Assembly: GCF_900111155.1 (NCBI RefSeq)
Contig: NZ_FOGG01000006.1
Span: 62,001 to 126,000, forward strand
Origin: Pedobacter rhizosphaerae
Lineage (GTDB): Bacteria > Bacteroidota > Bacteroidia > Sphingobacteriales > Sphingobacteriaceae
Reading direction: 5' to 3'
DNA: 64,000 nucleotides
Below the pieces are notes generated by a model. The model was not told the DNA's origin. It ran no database searches and saw only the letters and a program-made list of their open reading frames with translations. A program made the position numbers and the translations under genes. Shown in pieces: positions 16,202 through 24,880 of this stretch (positions within the stretch are counted from its first letter, which is position 1; every line of letters begins with the position of its first letter).

Positions 16202-18637
16202 TTACCTGTTATTGAGTTTAGCATCCAATAGTTTAATGGCATAGCCACCTACCACACTCCTCGCCTGGAAACCCACTTGCTTTCCATCAGTAGTTTCGTG
16301 CCAATCACTTAAAGGAACTCTTGTTGGAGTTTCAATCGAATACTTATAGATGGGGTTGATAAACTTGTCGAAGTCTGCACGATTATCAGTGAGCGTTGCA
16401 GTCCACATAATCCAATCTGATTTGGTATACGTTTTTCTGCTGTCTAAGGGAAGTCCGAATGCATTTTGCTTGGTCAGGTAAAAATCAATCTCTTTTTTGT
16501 AAACTTCCTTTGGAAAAATATCCAGATTTAAAACCTTATCCCACACGAGGTTATATTTTTGGCTCCAGGTGTTCTTTTTATCGAATGTTAAGGCAAAATG
16601 ATCACCATCATTGGCCATTTGGATCCATTTGGCCGACATATCCTTAGCCATAGCCGTATATTTATTGGCTTCTTCCGCTTTTCCAAGCATTTTAGCCAGC
16701 ATGCCATAACCACCCAAACCTACAATGGCTTTAACCGAAAGATTGGTATTTCTGGCCAAATGACCAGCAAAATCATCTGTACAAAGCTGGTTAGCAGGAT
16801 CGAAGCCTTCTTTACTTAAATAATCTGCCCAAACGCTTAAAGTTTGCCAGTGTTTTCTGGCATAATCTGCATTTCCTTCAACTTTGGCTATTGCTGCTGT
16901 GAGAATAATCATATTTCCAGATTCTTCTACCGGCATATCCTCTCCGTAAGTTTGACCGTTAGCCAGTGGATAGGTGCCTAAATCGTGTGCCGCGAAAGGT
17001 TTTTTCCATTTACCGCTTTCACTGTAATAGAAGATACCATTTAACATTCCTTTTAATAAATCGGGATTGTAGGCCAGAAATAGCGGTGCAGACGGATAAG
17101 TTACATCAACCGTATTGATTGAGCCGTTACTGAAATTTTCTTTCGATAAGAATAGAATATCTCCATTTGGTGCCTCAACCAGTTTATGTGCGGAAATGGC
17201 CTGGCGATAAGCGATGTCATTCAGTTCGGCGTATTTTTCACCGCCTGCCTTCAGGTTATCAGCATGAAATGTTTGATTAAAAGCTGCGCATTTTTGCAGC
17301 ACAGTGGTGTACGATGTTGCCGCCTCAGCTAATATATTTTCGATTTTTTTATTCCCGTCTTTATTCCACCATGACCGCAGGTTTTCACCAAAATACTGCA
17401 CTGCATAAAGATCGTCATAAGCCACTAAAACCTGTTTATCTATACTTTTTTGGCCCGTTACCGCAAAAGGTAATACTGTTGCCAGTGTTAAGCTTTTTCC
17501 TTTCAACACTGGGCTTGCACTTAATTTTCCCTGAATAAATGCTGTTGGATCGCTGGTTAAATATTGTTTACCATCCTTTTGATTTACAGCCACATAAGCA
17601 TATCCCCAATCAATTCTCACATCGTCACCTTTTTTCTTTAAAACAGGTTGTTCTACCGTTCCGGCCTTAAGTATAGAGAGGTTTGCATGAGTATAGCTTT
17701 TGGCTTCCACTTCCTGAAATTTGTTGTTCACCGCCAAATCAGTCGAAGTACCAAAGTAAACTTCTGCCTGATGGACTTTACCATCATTAGCCTTTACTTT
17801 GAAGTTTACATAAGAAACCGGGCGCGCCAGTAAATCTAAATCATTCATTAAAAGAGGTGAAGTAAACGCTACTTCTAAATCTACCTTGCCACAGTTAAAG
17901 TTATAAAGTGTTTGTGTGGCATTGATCTTTACATCAGTTTGTTTTGCAGCAATTAAATTTTGTAATTGAGCAGCAGGTTTTTCATATACAATACCCGCGT
18001 CAATAAATTGCCCGCCACCGGTATTTCTTACGTGGATGGCCAAAACGTTTTGGCCTTTCTTAAGTTTGCTTCGGTCAATGGGCACATAAATGTATTTACC
18101 TACGAAGCACTGACAATCGTAAATAGATTCACCATTTAAGAAAACCTCCGCATTATCGTCATGACTAATTTTAAGGCTAAGTTGCTGGTTTGGAAGTTCA
18201 GTTACCTCAAAAGTTCTTCGTAACCAGATATCATCCGTTCTCCATTGCGTTTTTGCCTGTCCATCGCCAAAAGTACCTGTACCAGTTTTCCACTGCTGAT
18301 CATCAAAATTTGTTTTTTCCCAGCCATTGGCAGGCTTCTGTTCGGTATATTTTGCCTGGTAAGGCTTTTCATCGGCACCAGGAGCTACAGATACATAAGT
18401 TTTATCTACATTTCCTAAAAAACTATAGGTTTTGCCATCCACTTTAATCATTCCGATGAGAGATTGCGTAGTGCCAGTCCAGTGCTTAGTGGGCGAGGCA
18501 TTAAGCTGATCGGTAAAAGACCAGACACTAAAATAAGGATCATGGGTGATAAGTGGATATGCAGGTGCCTTTCTCTCCTGTGCGAATCCAAAAAAGGCAC
18601 TGCAAGCCAGATAAAAAAATAGTGAAAGTTTTTTCAT
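16202..18637 (-). CDS. DUF4964-DUF5127-DUF4965-DUF1793 'glutaminase-like' protein with inserted galactose-binding-like domain
   Basis: The protein is 811 aa with a signal peptide (ending FFGFAQ). The N-terminus (PLITHDPYFSVWSF) is DUF4964. The C-terminal toroid, with GGYGMLAKMLGKAEEANKY and a final PLSDWHETTDGKQVGFQARS, is the DUF4965/DUF1793 region. Between them, at roughly residues 100-220, lies a jelly-roll segment (TDDIWLRRTFEV, LSLKISHDDNAEVFLNGESI, NVLAIHVRNTGGGQFIDAG). It resembles the sugar-binding domain of GH2 enzymes. The fungal glutaminase name of the family is misleading in PULs, where a glycosidase role is more likely. It is the first enzyme gene after the DUF3823 lipoprotein, separated by a strong hairpin. 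Substrate unknown. Confidence 0.8.
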   Translation of the reverse strand: MKKLSLFFYLACSAFFGFAQERKAPAYPLITHDPYFSVWSFTDQLNASPTKHWTGTTQSLIGMIKVDGKTYSFLGNVDKTYVSVAPGADEKPYQAKYTEQKPANGWEKTNFDDQQWKTGTGTFGDGQAKTQWRTDDIWLRRTFEVTELPNQQLSLKISHDDNAEVFLNGESIYDCQCFVGKYIYVPIDRSKLKKGQNVLAIHVRNTGGGQFIDAGIVYEKPAAQLQNLIAAKQTDVKINATQTLYNFNCGKVDLEVAFTSPLLMNDLDLLARPVSYVNFKVKANDGKVHQAEVYFGTSTDLAVNNKFQEVEAKSYTHANLSILKAGTVEQPVLKKKGDDVRIDWGYAYVAVNQKDGKQYLTSDPTAFIQGKLSASPVLKGKSLTLATVLPFAVTGQKSIDKQVLVAYDDLYAVQYFGENLRSWWNKDGNKKIENILAEAATSYTTVLQKCAAFNQTFHADNLKAGGEKYAELNDIAYRQAISAHKLVEAPNGDILFLSKENFSNGSINTVDVTYPSAPLFLAYNPDLLKGMLNGIFYYSESGKWKKPFAAHDLGTYPLANGQTYGEDMPVEESGNMIILTAAIAKVEGNADYARKHWQTLSVWADYLSKEGFDPANQLCTDDFAGHLARNTNLSVKAIVGLGGYGMLAKMLGKAEEANKYTAMAKDMSAKWIQMANDGDHFALTFDKKNTWSQKYNLVWDKVLNLDIFPKEVYKKEIDFYLTKQNAFGLPLDSRKTYTKSDWIMWTATLTDNRADFDKFINPIYKYSIETPTRVPLSDWHETTDGKQVGFQARSVVGGYAIKLLDAKLNNR

Positions 18638-18656
18638 TTGTGTGAATGATTAGGAA

Positions 18657-18691
18657 GCCGTTGGGCAGGATTGGAACCTGATCCCAACGGC
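18657..18691. terminator. Intergenic hairpin between binding-protein and enzyme genes
   Basis: There is a perfect 9-bp stem, GCCGTTGGG (18657-18665) with CCCAACGGC (18683-18691), and a 17-nt loop. In the minus-strand direction no U-run follows, so it is not a classical terminator of the operon. It may be a processing or stabilising stem that keeps SusC/SusD mRNA more abundant than the enzyme mRNA. Read on the plus strand it is followed by ATTTTTA. Confidence 0.5.
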
Positions 18692-18707
18692 ATTTTTATA
18701 GGTAGAT

Positions 18708-19406
18708 TTAAAAAGTTATTTTTTGTGAAGGGGTAAAAATCATATCCTCTACTCCAGCGATCTTCAGGCCTATGCGGGCGAAAACATAGTTTTGTGTAGG
18801 CACCAGCGCAGGGATGGTTACAGACATACTCAGGTTATTCAAATCTGCAATGGCAGTACCCGTTAAATCCTGCGTAGCAATACTATTTCCACCATCAACA
18901 AACTGGGTTTTATTGATGTAAAGAGTTACACGCTCAACATCCTTAGCATTGGCATCGGTTATTATTTTTTCCAGTTTACAGCTCGCATTTACCTTGCCCG
19001 AAGCGGCAGCAATAGCAGCGCTTCTAATCATGTAATATGGTCTTACCTCCAGGTCCATGGTTTTGCTGCCATTAATTTGAACAGCAATGGTATCTTGTCT
19101 GCCAGCGGAATTTTTAGGCCATAAAAAAGGGCCTTGATTGGCTGTGAACACCAATTTGTAATTGCCATCGAATAGTTTGGCTCCAAAAGTTCCATCTTGT
19201 GTTACATTGACATTGATGGCTCCATTATTACCAAAACCAGGCTGCCAGAGTTCGAAATTTACATTTCCATATTGTACACCAATGGCCTCGCCTTTATAAA
19301 CTAAACGACCAGTAAAATCGGCTTCTGGCGCATCGTAATTATCCTTTTTACAAGAAGCAAAAATTACGGTAGCTAATAGCATGATGATATAAAATCTATT
19401 TTTCAT
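18708..19406 (-). CDS. DUF3823 lipoprotein, putative surface glycan-binding protein
   Basis: The protein is 232 aa with a type II signal peptide and lipobox IFASCKK (Cys about residue 19). Two beta-sandwich domains are visible: an N-terminal carboxypeptidase-like fold (FTGRLVYKGEAIGVQYGNV, DGNYKLVFTANQGP) and a C-terminal Ig-like repeat (ITDANAKDVERVTLYI). DUF3823 proteins sit in the SusE/SusF position of PULs and are presumed outer-surface binders. The gene lies 22 nt after SusD. It probably helps capture the same substrate as the SusCD pair. Confidence 0.85.
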   Translation of the reverse strand: MKNRFYIIMLLATVIFASCKKDNYDAPEADFTGRLVYKGEAIGVQYGNVNFELWQPGFGNNGAINVNVTQDGTFGAKLFDGNYKLVFTANQGPFLWPKNSAGRQDTIAVQINGSKTMDLEVRPYYMIRSAAIAAASGKVNASCKLEKIITDANAKDVERVTLYINKTQFVDGGNSIATQDLTGTAIADLNNLSMSVTIPALVPTQNYVFARIGLKIAGVEDMIFTPSQKITF

Positions 19407-19428
19407 GTTCTTATGTCTTGATAATAAA

Positions 19429-21324
19429 TTATTGATTTGGATTTCTTACAATCTTCGGATTTCTGTTGATGATGTCCTGATTGATTAAAGAGTAATAATT
19501 ACCCAGGCGGAAGCGATGCGCCGCGGTAACACGACTTGGTTTTACTACTTTAAAGATGTATTTATTGTGATTTGGATTGCCTGGGTTATAGTATTTGTAA
19601 GGCCATAAACCAAATACTTGTGTACTGGTTCGGGTTGCCGAGCCAATGTTGGTTGCATTAATAAAATCAGCATTGCTCATGTTATTGCCATTCCAGACTT
19701 TATCAGCCAGTCTCCAGCGTTTGTAATCCCACAATTCATGACCTTCAAAGGCTAATTCTACCTTACGTTCATGCACAATGCGATCAAAAGTGATCTCGGC
19801 AGCCGTTAAGGCGGTGGTTAATCCAGCTCTATCTCTTACCGGTTTCAAATAGCCGGCAGCTGCCCCCAAATCGCCCAACTGAAAGGCCGCTTCAGCTGCA
19901 TTTAACAAAACTTCTGCGTAGCGGTACCTGATCCACCAAACCTCGCTTCGGGTACCAATCTGGCCCGAACCTGCAGAAGGATCTAAATACTTGCGTACAT
20001 AAAAACCTGTTTGAGCACTGAATTCTAACCCATCAACCGGGCCATCCTTGCCTACCACCTGCACACTACCCGGATTACCAGGAAGAACATCTGTTTTAGT
20101 TGAACCAAAGTTATCGCCAGTTACAATACTGCCATTAGCCAATTGATAACCCGCCCAGATATCTACCATGTTCCCCTTAAACAAGGTGCCCGGCAAAATT
20201 ACCGTGCCTGCTAAACGGGCATCTCTTCCGGCAAAAATATCGGTAATTCCGGTGTAGTAAACGGGGTTTCCAGAACCATCTGTTACAGGCAAAGAAGCAT
20301 AGGTATTATCTAGCTTCTCGAAAGACTGGACCAGGTTTAGGGAAGGATTTAAACGACCACCTTGCGCCTCTTCTGCTGAAGAACGAGGTTGATTATCGAT
20401 GGTAAACCCATGAACCTTATTGGTTTTCAACTTGAAATCCTTCACAAAAATCACCTCCGGGTTACTTCCTTTATCGGTAAATAAACTGGCGAAGTTTTCA
20501 GATAAGTTGGGATTCTTCTGATACAAGGAATATTGACCATCGGCAATAATTTCCTTTGCCGCATTAAGGGCTTTGGTAAAGTAACTGTTAGCTAAAGAGG
20601 AGGCAATACCTACCTCTCCACCCGGAAGCGTTAATTGTGAATTGCTGTATTTGGCAATAGAACCTGCATACAAAGCGGCTCTGGATTCCATAGCCAGAGC
20701 TGCCGCTTTCGTTGCCCTGCTTTTTACATTTGCAGAGTTTGGCAATATGGTTTTAACGGCTTCCAACTCTGAGATTACAAAGTCGTAAACTTCTGTTTCT
20801 TTTGCCCTTGGGTATTGAAGATAGGTTGGATCTCCGCTGTAATTATAGGTTAGTGGCTCTAAAATTAACGGCACCCCTCCCATTCGCTTAACCATTTCGA
20901 AATAAAGGCCTGCACGGATAAACCTGGCTTCTGCCAGATAACGGTCTTTGTCTTCCTTTTTCAAGGTATTAGACTCTTCACCCTTTTTAATGAAGTTATT
21001 CAAATCGCGTACATAACCGTAATCCCACATGTTCCACGAATCGTAGTTGTATTCCAGGTTCTGGTGGCGGAAATAATCTCCACTTGCAGAGCCGAAACCC
21101 TCGTCAAAATCGGCAAATAACCACCAGGATTCTATTCTTTGAAAATCTGGATAACGGTCATAAAGATCACCGATTACCGATAAAACCAAGTTGGGATCCT
21201 TCCAGGTAGCCTCTATATCTAAGGTATTGGTAGGCTGTTTATCTAAAAATTCTGAGTCTTTTTTGCATGATTCGCCAAAGGTTAACAATGCAGCAGCAGA
21301 CAATATATAGATGTATTTTTTCAT
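19429..21324 (-). CDS. SusD/RagB family outer-membrane glycan-binding lipoprotein
   Basis: The protein is 631 aa with lipobox LTFGESCKK. The SusD TPR scaffold shows FLDKQPTNTLDIEATW, RFIRAGLYFEMVKRMGGVPLI, and the C-terminal RYRYAEVLLNAAEAAFQLG with FDRIVHERKVELAFEGHELWDYKRWR. The C-terminal RNPKIVRNPNQ is typical of the family. It forms the lid of the SusC transporter at the cell surface. The gene begins 19 nt after the SusC stop. At 631 residues it is at the long end of the family. Confidence 0.95.
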   Translation of the reverse strand: MKKYIYILSAAALLTFGESCKKDSEFLDKQPTNTLDIEATWKDPNLVLSVIGDLYDRYPDFQRIESWWLFADFDEGFGSASGDYFRHQNLEYNYDSWNMWDYGYVRDLNNFIKKGEESNTLKKEDKDRYLAEARFIRAGLYFEMVKRMGGVPLILEPLTYNYSGDPTYLQYPRAKETEVYDFVISELEAVKTILPNSANVKSRATKAAALAMESRAALYAGSIAKYSNSQLTLPGGEVGIASSLANSYFTKALNAAKEIIADGQYSLYQKNPNLSENFASLFTDKGSNPEVIFVKDFKLKTNKVHGFTIDNQPRSSAEEAQGGRLNPSLNLVQSFEKLDNTYASLPVTDGSGNPVYYTGITDIFAGRDARLAGTVILPGTLFKGNMVDIWAGYQLANGSIVTGDNFGSTKTDVLPGNPGSVQVVGKDGPVDGLEFSAQTGFYVRKYLDPSAGSGQIGTRSEVWWIRYRYAEVLLNAAEAAFQLGDLGAAAGYLKPVRDRAGLTTALTAAEITFDRIVHERKVELAFEGHELWDYKRWRLADKVWNGNNMSNADFINATNIGSATRTSTQVFGLWPYKYYNPGNPNHNKYIFKVVKPSRVTAAHRFRLGNYYSLINQDIINRNPKIVRNPNQ

Positions 21325-21343
21325 TTCTTTAAATTTTGGATGT

Positions 21344-24300
21344 TTACAGCGTTAATTTGATACCGATGTTGTAAAACTTGTTTTGCGGATACTGCAAGCC
21401 GTTATCGTCTGCAATCTCCGGATCTACACCATAATCACTTAAGTTATCGAAAGAGAAAAGATTATAACCGTTAAGATATACCCTGGCATTCTGGATCTTA
21501 ATTTTTTCAGACCATTTTTTCGGGATGGTGTATCCCAATTCTAAAGTACGGGCACGTAAATAGCTTACATTGTGCAACCAAAAAGTAGAGTTCTTGTTGT
21601 AATTACTCAACTGATTATCGTTAAAGCGCATGGCCGGGTATTTTCCGGAAACCCATGGGCTGTTTAAGTCGTACAGGTTGGTTCTGTGCCAGCTGTCGTT
21701 GGCAAAGTTTTGCAATAAGGCTCCGGTATTTTGGAAAGGCCATCTTTGTTCCCAGTTTTGGTTCCAGGAGTATAATGAACCTCCTGAAAAATCGGCAGTA
21801 AAATCGAAGTTTTTCCATGAACCTCCAATGGTGAAACCAAACATCACATTCGGCTGCCCGGTGGTGGTGTAACCAATCGGACGTTCGTCCAAACCATCAA
21901 TAACCCCATCGCCATTCTGATCTTTGTAGATTAAATCACCCGGGAGTAGGGTTCTGTTCCCTTTTCCATCAATATTGACCTTAGAATTGTTGATCTCATC
22001 AATGCTTTGGAACTGTCCGGTAACTTCATATCCCCAGAAAATGTTATTATATCTGTTTTCTAAAGAGTTACGGTATTGATCCCATGAATTATTAAAACGC
22101 GGCATATAAGATTCTAAAAACTTACTTCTGGTGATCGAAAAATTACCTCCTACATTGTAGTTGAATTCTCCAATTTTATTGCGGTAGTTTAAAGAAAACT
22201 CAGCACCGTATTGTGCATCGCTATTGATGTTATAATCAGGGAGGTTATAACCAATTTCCTGTGGAACCAATACATCATTTTTTGTTCCTCTTAAGCCGGT
22301 ACGCTTACGGTAGAAATAATCAACCGTACCATTAAGTTTCGAACCGAATAAAGAGAAATCAGCACCTACATCGGCAATTCTGCTCTTAAACCAGGTTAGT
22401 GTATTAATAATTGGTCCTTTATCTCTCGATGTTGTAATGGTTTTACCATCCAGGATAACTGTACCTACGTTATAGGTATATCCGGGCAAGTAAGCAAAAG
22501 GATCCAGGTTAATGTTATCATCTCCCAAAATACCATAGGAAGCACGGAATTTCAAATCATCCAAAATGCTGTTTTCACCTAAAAGGGATTTCATAAATCC
22601 TTCTTGTGTAATTCTCCAGCCAATGGAAGCAGAAGGAAAGTAACCTACACGCCTGTCGGGGGCAAATTTCCAGGAAGCATCTCTTCTTCCAGAGAATTCA
22701 ACATAATACTTATTGTCATAGTTATAATTTAATCGGGTTACATAACCGATACGCGCTTCTTCCTGCTGCTGATCTGTAAAATCCTGTCCGTCCATATCTG
22801 CAAATTGCAGTACAGGTAAAACATTGGTTTGAGGTACAGCATGTTGGAAAGTGTACGTACGGAAGCGATCTAATCGCTCTGCTAAAAGCAATCCTCCAAA
22901 AGTATGTTTACCGAAAGTACGGTTGTAATTGGCCTGTAACTGATAAGTATTGGTCATTACCTTTTCATTCCTACGCTCGCGATAAGGATTTGAACTCCCT
23001 ACTTTTTGCTCATAAACGCCTGTTTCAGGACGATAGGTATACACATTATAAGTGTACTCATGGCCGTTGATTACATTATCTGCAATGTAATAAGAGTATA
23101 ATCCCTTAATTTCTAAACCTGTAATCGGTGTGTTGTAAGTAGCAGTTAAATTGGTTTGTAAAACCCTCCAGTCAGATTTCCAATAACCACTTAAAGCCTT
23201 ACTTTGAACCGCAAATTGTTCTGTATTGTGACCAATGTCGTTAGGGTAATTGGGATTACCGTTTGCATAAGCCTGCTCTGTAGGGCGGTTTCTCAACAGG
23301 GCAAAACGAGCAGCCCAGTAATCATCACCACCGGGTACCCCTGGTTGATCTCTGCTTTCCACACGACCATTAATTAACATATTTACCTTGAAGCGATCGG
23401 TAATTTTCGCCTCCACATTACTTTGAATATTGGTACGGTTAAATTCAAACTCTCTTTGGGTTCCGTACACGCCTTTTTGGTCTAAACGGGTAGCAGAAAT
23501 ATAGTAAGTTAACTTATCTGTACCACCCGAAGCACTTAAGTTTACCGAAGACTGAGGCGCATTTGGAGCGATGATAATATCTTTCCAGTTTTGGCTCTGG
23601 TAACCATACTCCGTTCCGGCTTTCCATTTATCGAGTTCAGTTTGTGTAATATCAGTTTTTCCGTTGGCATTCATTTCTGCAGTGGCCTTTCCTAACATCC
23701 ACTGATAGGCATCGGTAGTTTCCGGGAAGCGTACCCAGTTTTGCCATCCGGTATAAGCATCTACAGAAAAAGAATTCCGCGTACTGTTTTTACCCTTTTT
23801 GGTGGTTACGATAATTACCCCATTGGCCGAACGGCTACCATAAATGGCTGCCGAGGCATCTTTCAAAACGGTAATACTTTCAATATCATTTGGAGATATG
23901 TTATTAAACTGACCAGCATCCTGCTGAATTCCATCAATAACATATAAAGGATCGCCCATGTTACGAATCTGAATGTTCGCACTTGCCCCGGGTCTACCAT
24001 CGGGCATTCTAAATGAAACCCCTGCTAATTTTCCTGCCAGGCCAGTACTTACTGTTGAACCGCCATGTACTTTTTCAAAATCCTTGCTGCTAATGGTAGC
24101 TACAGCACCCGTAATGGCTTCTTTCTTCTGCGTTCCGTAACCCACAACCACTACATCCGTTAAATCAGTAGAGGAAGATTTTAGTTTAGCATTAACAGTT
24201 GTCCTTCCATTTATACCTATTTCCTGATTGCTGTACCCTACGTACACGAAAACCAGCGTGGCATTTTTAGGGGCTACAATTTTATATTTACCGCTTCCAT

Positions 24301-24541
24301 CGGTGGTAGCAGTGGTAGCAGCATCTTTAACCTTGATACTTACCCCCACTAAACTCTCTCCTTTTTCGTCGGTAACCGTTCCCGTAACCGTGGCCTGCTC
24401 TTGTGCATAAAGATTTCCCGAATACAGAATGGTTAAGATTCCGCAAATCAAAAACAGCATTCTTGGCTTACTAAAAGGATTTTGTAGAGGAGGCCATGTA
24501 GGCCACTTGGCTCCTCCTAAAGAGGATAAAATTTTTCTCAT
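21344..24541 (-). CDS. SusC/RagA TonB-linked outer-membrane transporter (HTCS-type, no STN domain)
   Basis: The protein is 1065 aa. After the signal peptide comes a carboxypeptidase-like plug extension (TGTVTDEKGESLVGVSIKVK), then the TonB box region DVVVVGYGTQKKEAITGA. The plug follows (DPLYVIDGIQQ, IESITVLKDASAAIYGSRSA) and then the 22-strand barrel ending YNIGIKLTL. No secretin/TonB N-terminal (STN) domain is present, as expected for a PUL controlled by HTCS rather than ECF/FecR. The N-terminus has a 27-residue Trp/Pro-containing extension ahead of MLFLICGILTILYS; initiation at 24460 is possible. It heads the operon SusC-SusD-DUF3823-enzymes. Confidence 0.95.
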   Translation of the reverse strand: MRKILSSLGGAKWPTWPPLQNPFSKPRMLFLICGILTILYSGNLYAQEQATVTGTVTDEKGESLVGVSIKVKDAATTATTDGSGKYKIVAPKNATLVFVYVGYSNQEIGINGRTTVNAKLKSSSTDLTDVVVVGYGTQKKEAITGAVATISSKDFEKVHGGSTVSTGLAGKLAGVSFRMPDGRPGASANIQIRNMGDPLYVIDGIQQDAGQFNNISPNDIESITVLKDASAAIYGSRSANGVIIVTTKKGKNSTRNSFSVDAYTGWQNWVRFPETTDAYQWMLGKATAEMNANGKTDITQTELDKWKAGTEYGYQSQNWKDIIIAPNAPQSSVNLSASGGTDKLTYYISATRLDQKGVYGTQREFEFNRTNIQSNVEAKITDRFKVNMLINGRVESRDQPGVPGGDDYWAARFALLRNRPTEQAYANGNPNYPNDIGHNTEQFAVQSKALSGYWKSDWRVLQTNLTATYNTPITGLEIKGLYSYYIADNVINGHEYTYNVYTYRPETGVYEQKVGSSNPYRERRNEKVMTNTYQLQANYNRTFGKHTFGGLLLAERLDRFRTYTFQHAVPQTNVLPVLQFADMDGQDFTDQQQEEARIGYVTRLNYNYDNKYYVEFSGRRDASWKFAPDRRVGYFPSASIGWRITQEGFMKSLLGENSILDDLKFRASYGILGDDNINLDPFAYLPGYTYNVGTVILDGKTITTSRDKGPIINTLTWFKSRIADVGADFSLFGSKLNGTVDYFYRKRTGLRGTKNDVLVPQEIGYNLPDYNINSDAQYGAEFSLNYRNKIGEFNYNVGGNFSITRSKFLESYMPRFNNSWDQYRNSLENRYNNIFWGYEVTGQFQSIDEINNSKVNIDGKGNRTLLPGDLIYKDQNGDGVIDGLDERPIGYTTTGQPNVMFGFTIGGSWKNFDFTADFSGGSLYSWNQNWEQRWPFQNTGALLQNFANDSWHRTNLYDLNSPWVSGKYPAMRFNDNQLSNYNKNSTFWLHNVSYLRARTLELGYTIPKKWSEKIKIQNARVYLNGYNLFSFDNLSDYGVDPEIADDNGLQYPQNKFYNIGIKLTL

Positions 24542-24601
24542 AAAAATTGTTATTTGGTTAGCAATGATGTTAAACCGCTCTGAATGTGGTTAAGCAACAA
24601 A

Positions 24602-24667
24602 CAAATATGATCTTTTTAAGCGCCTACTAATTGCTGCATTTGTATCAATATTTCCTCAATTTGTCTC
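24602..24667 (-). promoter_or_regulatory. Putative SusC promoter with 21-bp-spaced direct repeat operator
   Basis: On the minus strand CATATTTG (24609-24602) is one base off the Bacteroidota -7 consensus TAnnTTTG and would start transcription about 55 nt before the SusC ATG. Just upstream are ATTTGTATC (24638-24646) and ATTTGTCTC (24659-24667), read on the plus strand. They are direct repeats exactly 21 bp apart. A third, inverted copy (GAGACAAATT) is at 24778-24787. No good -33 box exists, as expected of an activator-dependent promoter. The split HTCS regulator encoded divergently is the likely ligand. Confidence 0.5.
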
Positions 24668-24851
24668 TTTTTTTCGCTCATGTTTTAAATTTCAGGACTC
24701 ACAAAAAAAGTTACAATCAACTGTTTAACAACCAAATAAGATCAAAAATTCAAATACACAGTATGCCACAACAGGATGAGACAAATTATCCTCCCTGATG
24801 ACATTCATGGAGTAGCCTATTCAAAATCTCTGATTAGAACCATTTCTTTGA

Positions 24852-24859
24852 TATATTTG
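24852..24859 (+). promoter_or_regulatory. Bacteroidota -7 box for the HTCS sensor gene
   Basis: TATATTTG matches TAnnTTTG exactly and lies 21 nt before the TTG start at 24881. No matching -33 TTTG was found at the usual 19-20 bp. The rest of the 339-bp divergent gap 24542-24880 holds the SusC promoter and repeats, and no gene. Confidence 0.55.
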
Positions 24860-24880
24860 AACAACCGAGTATAAACAGCC

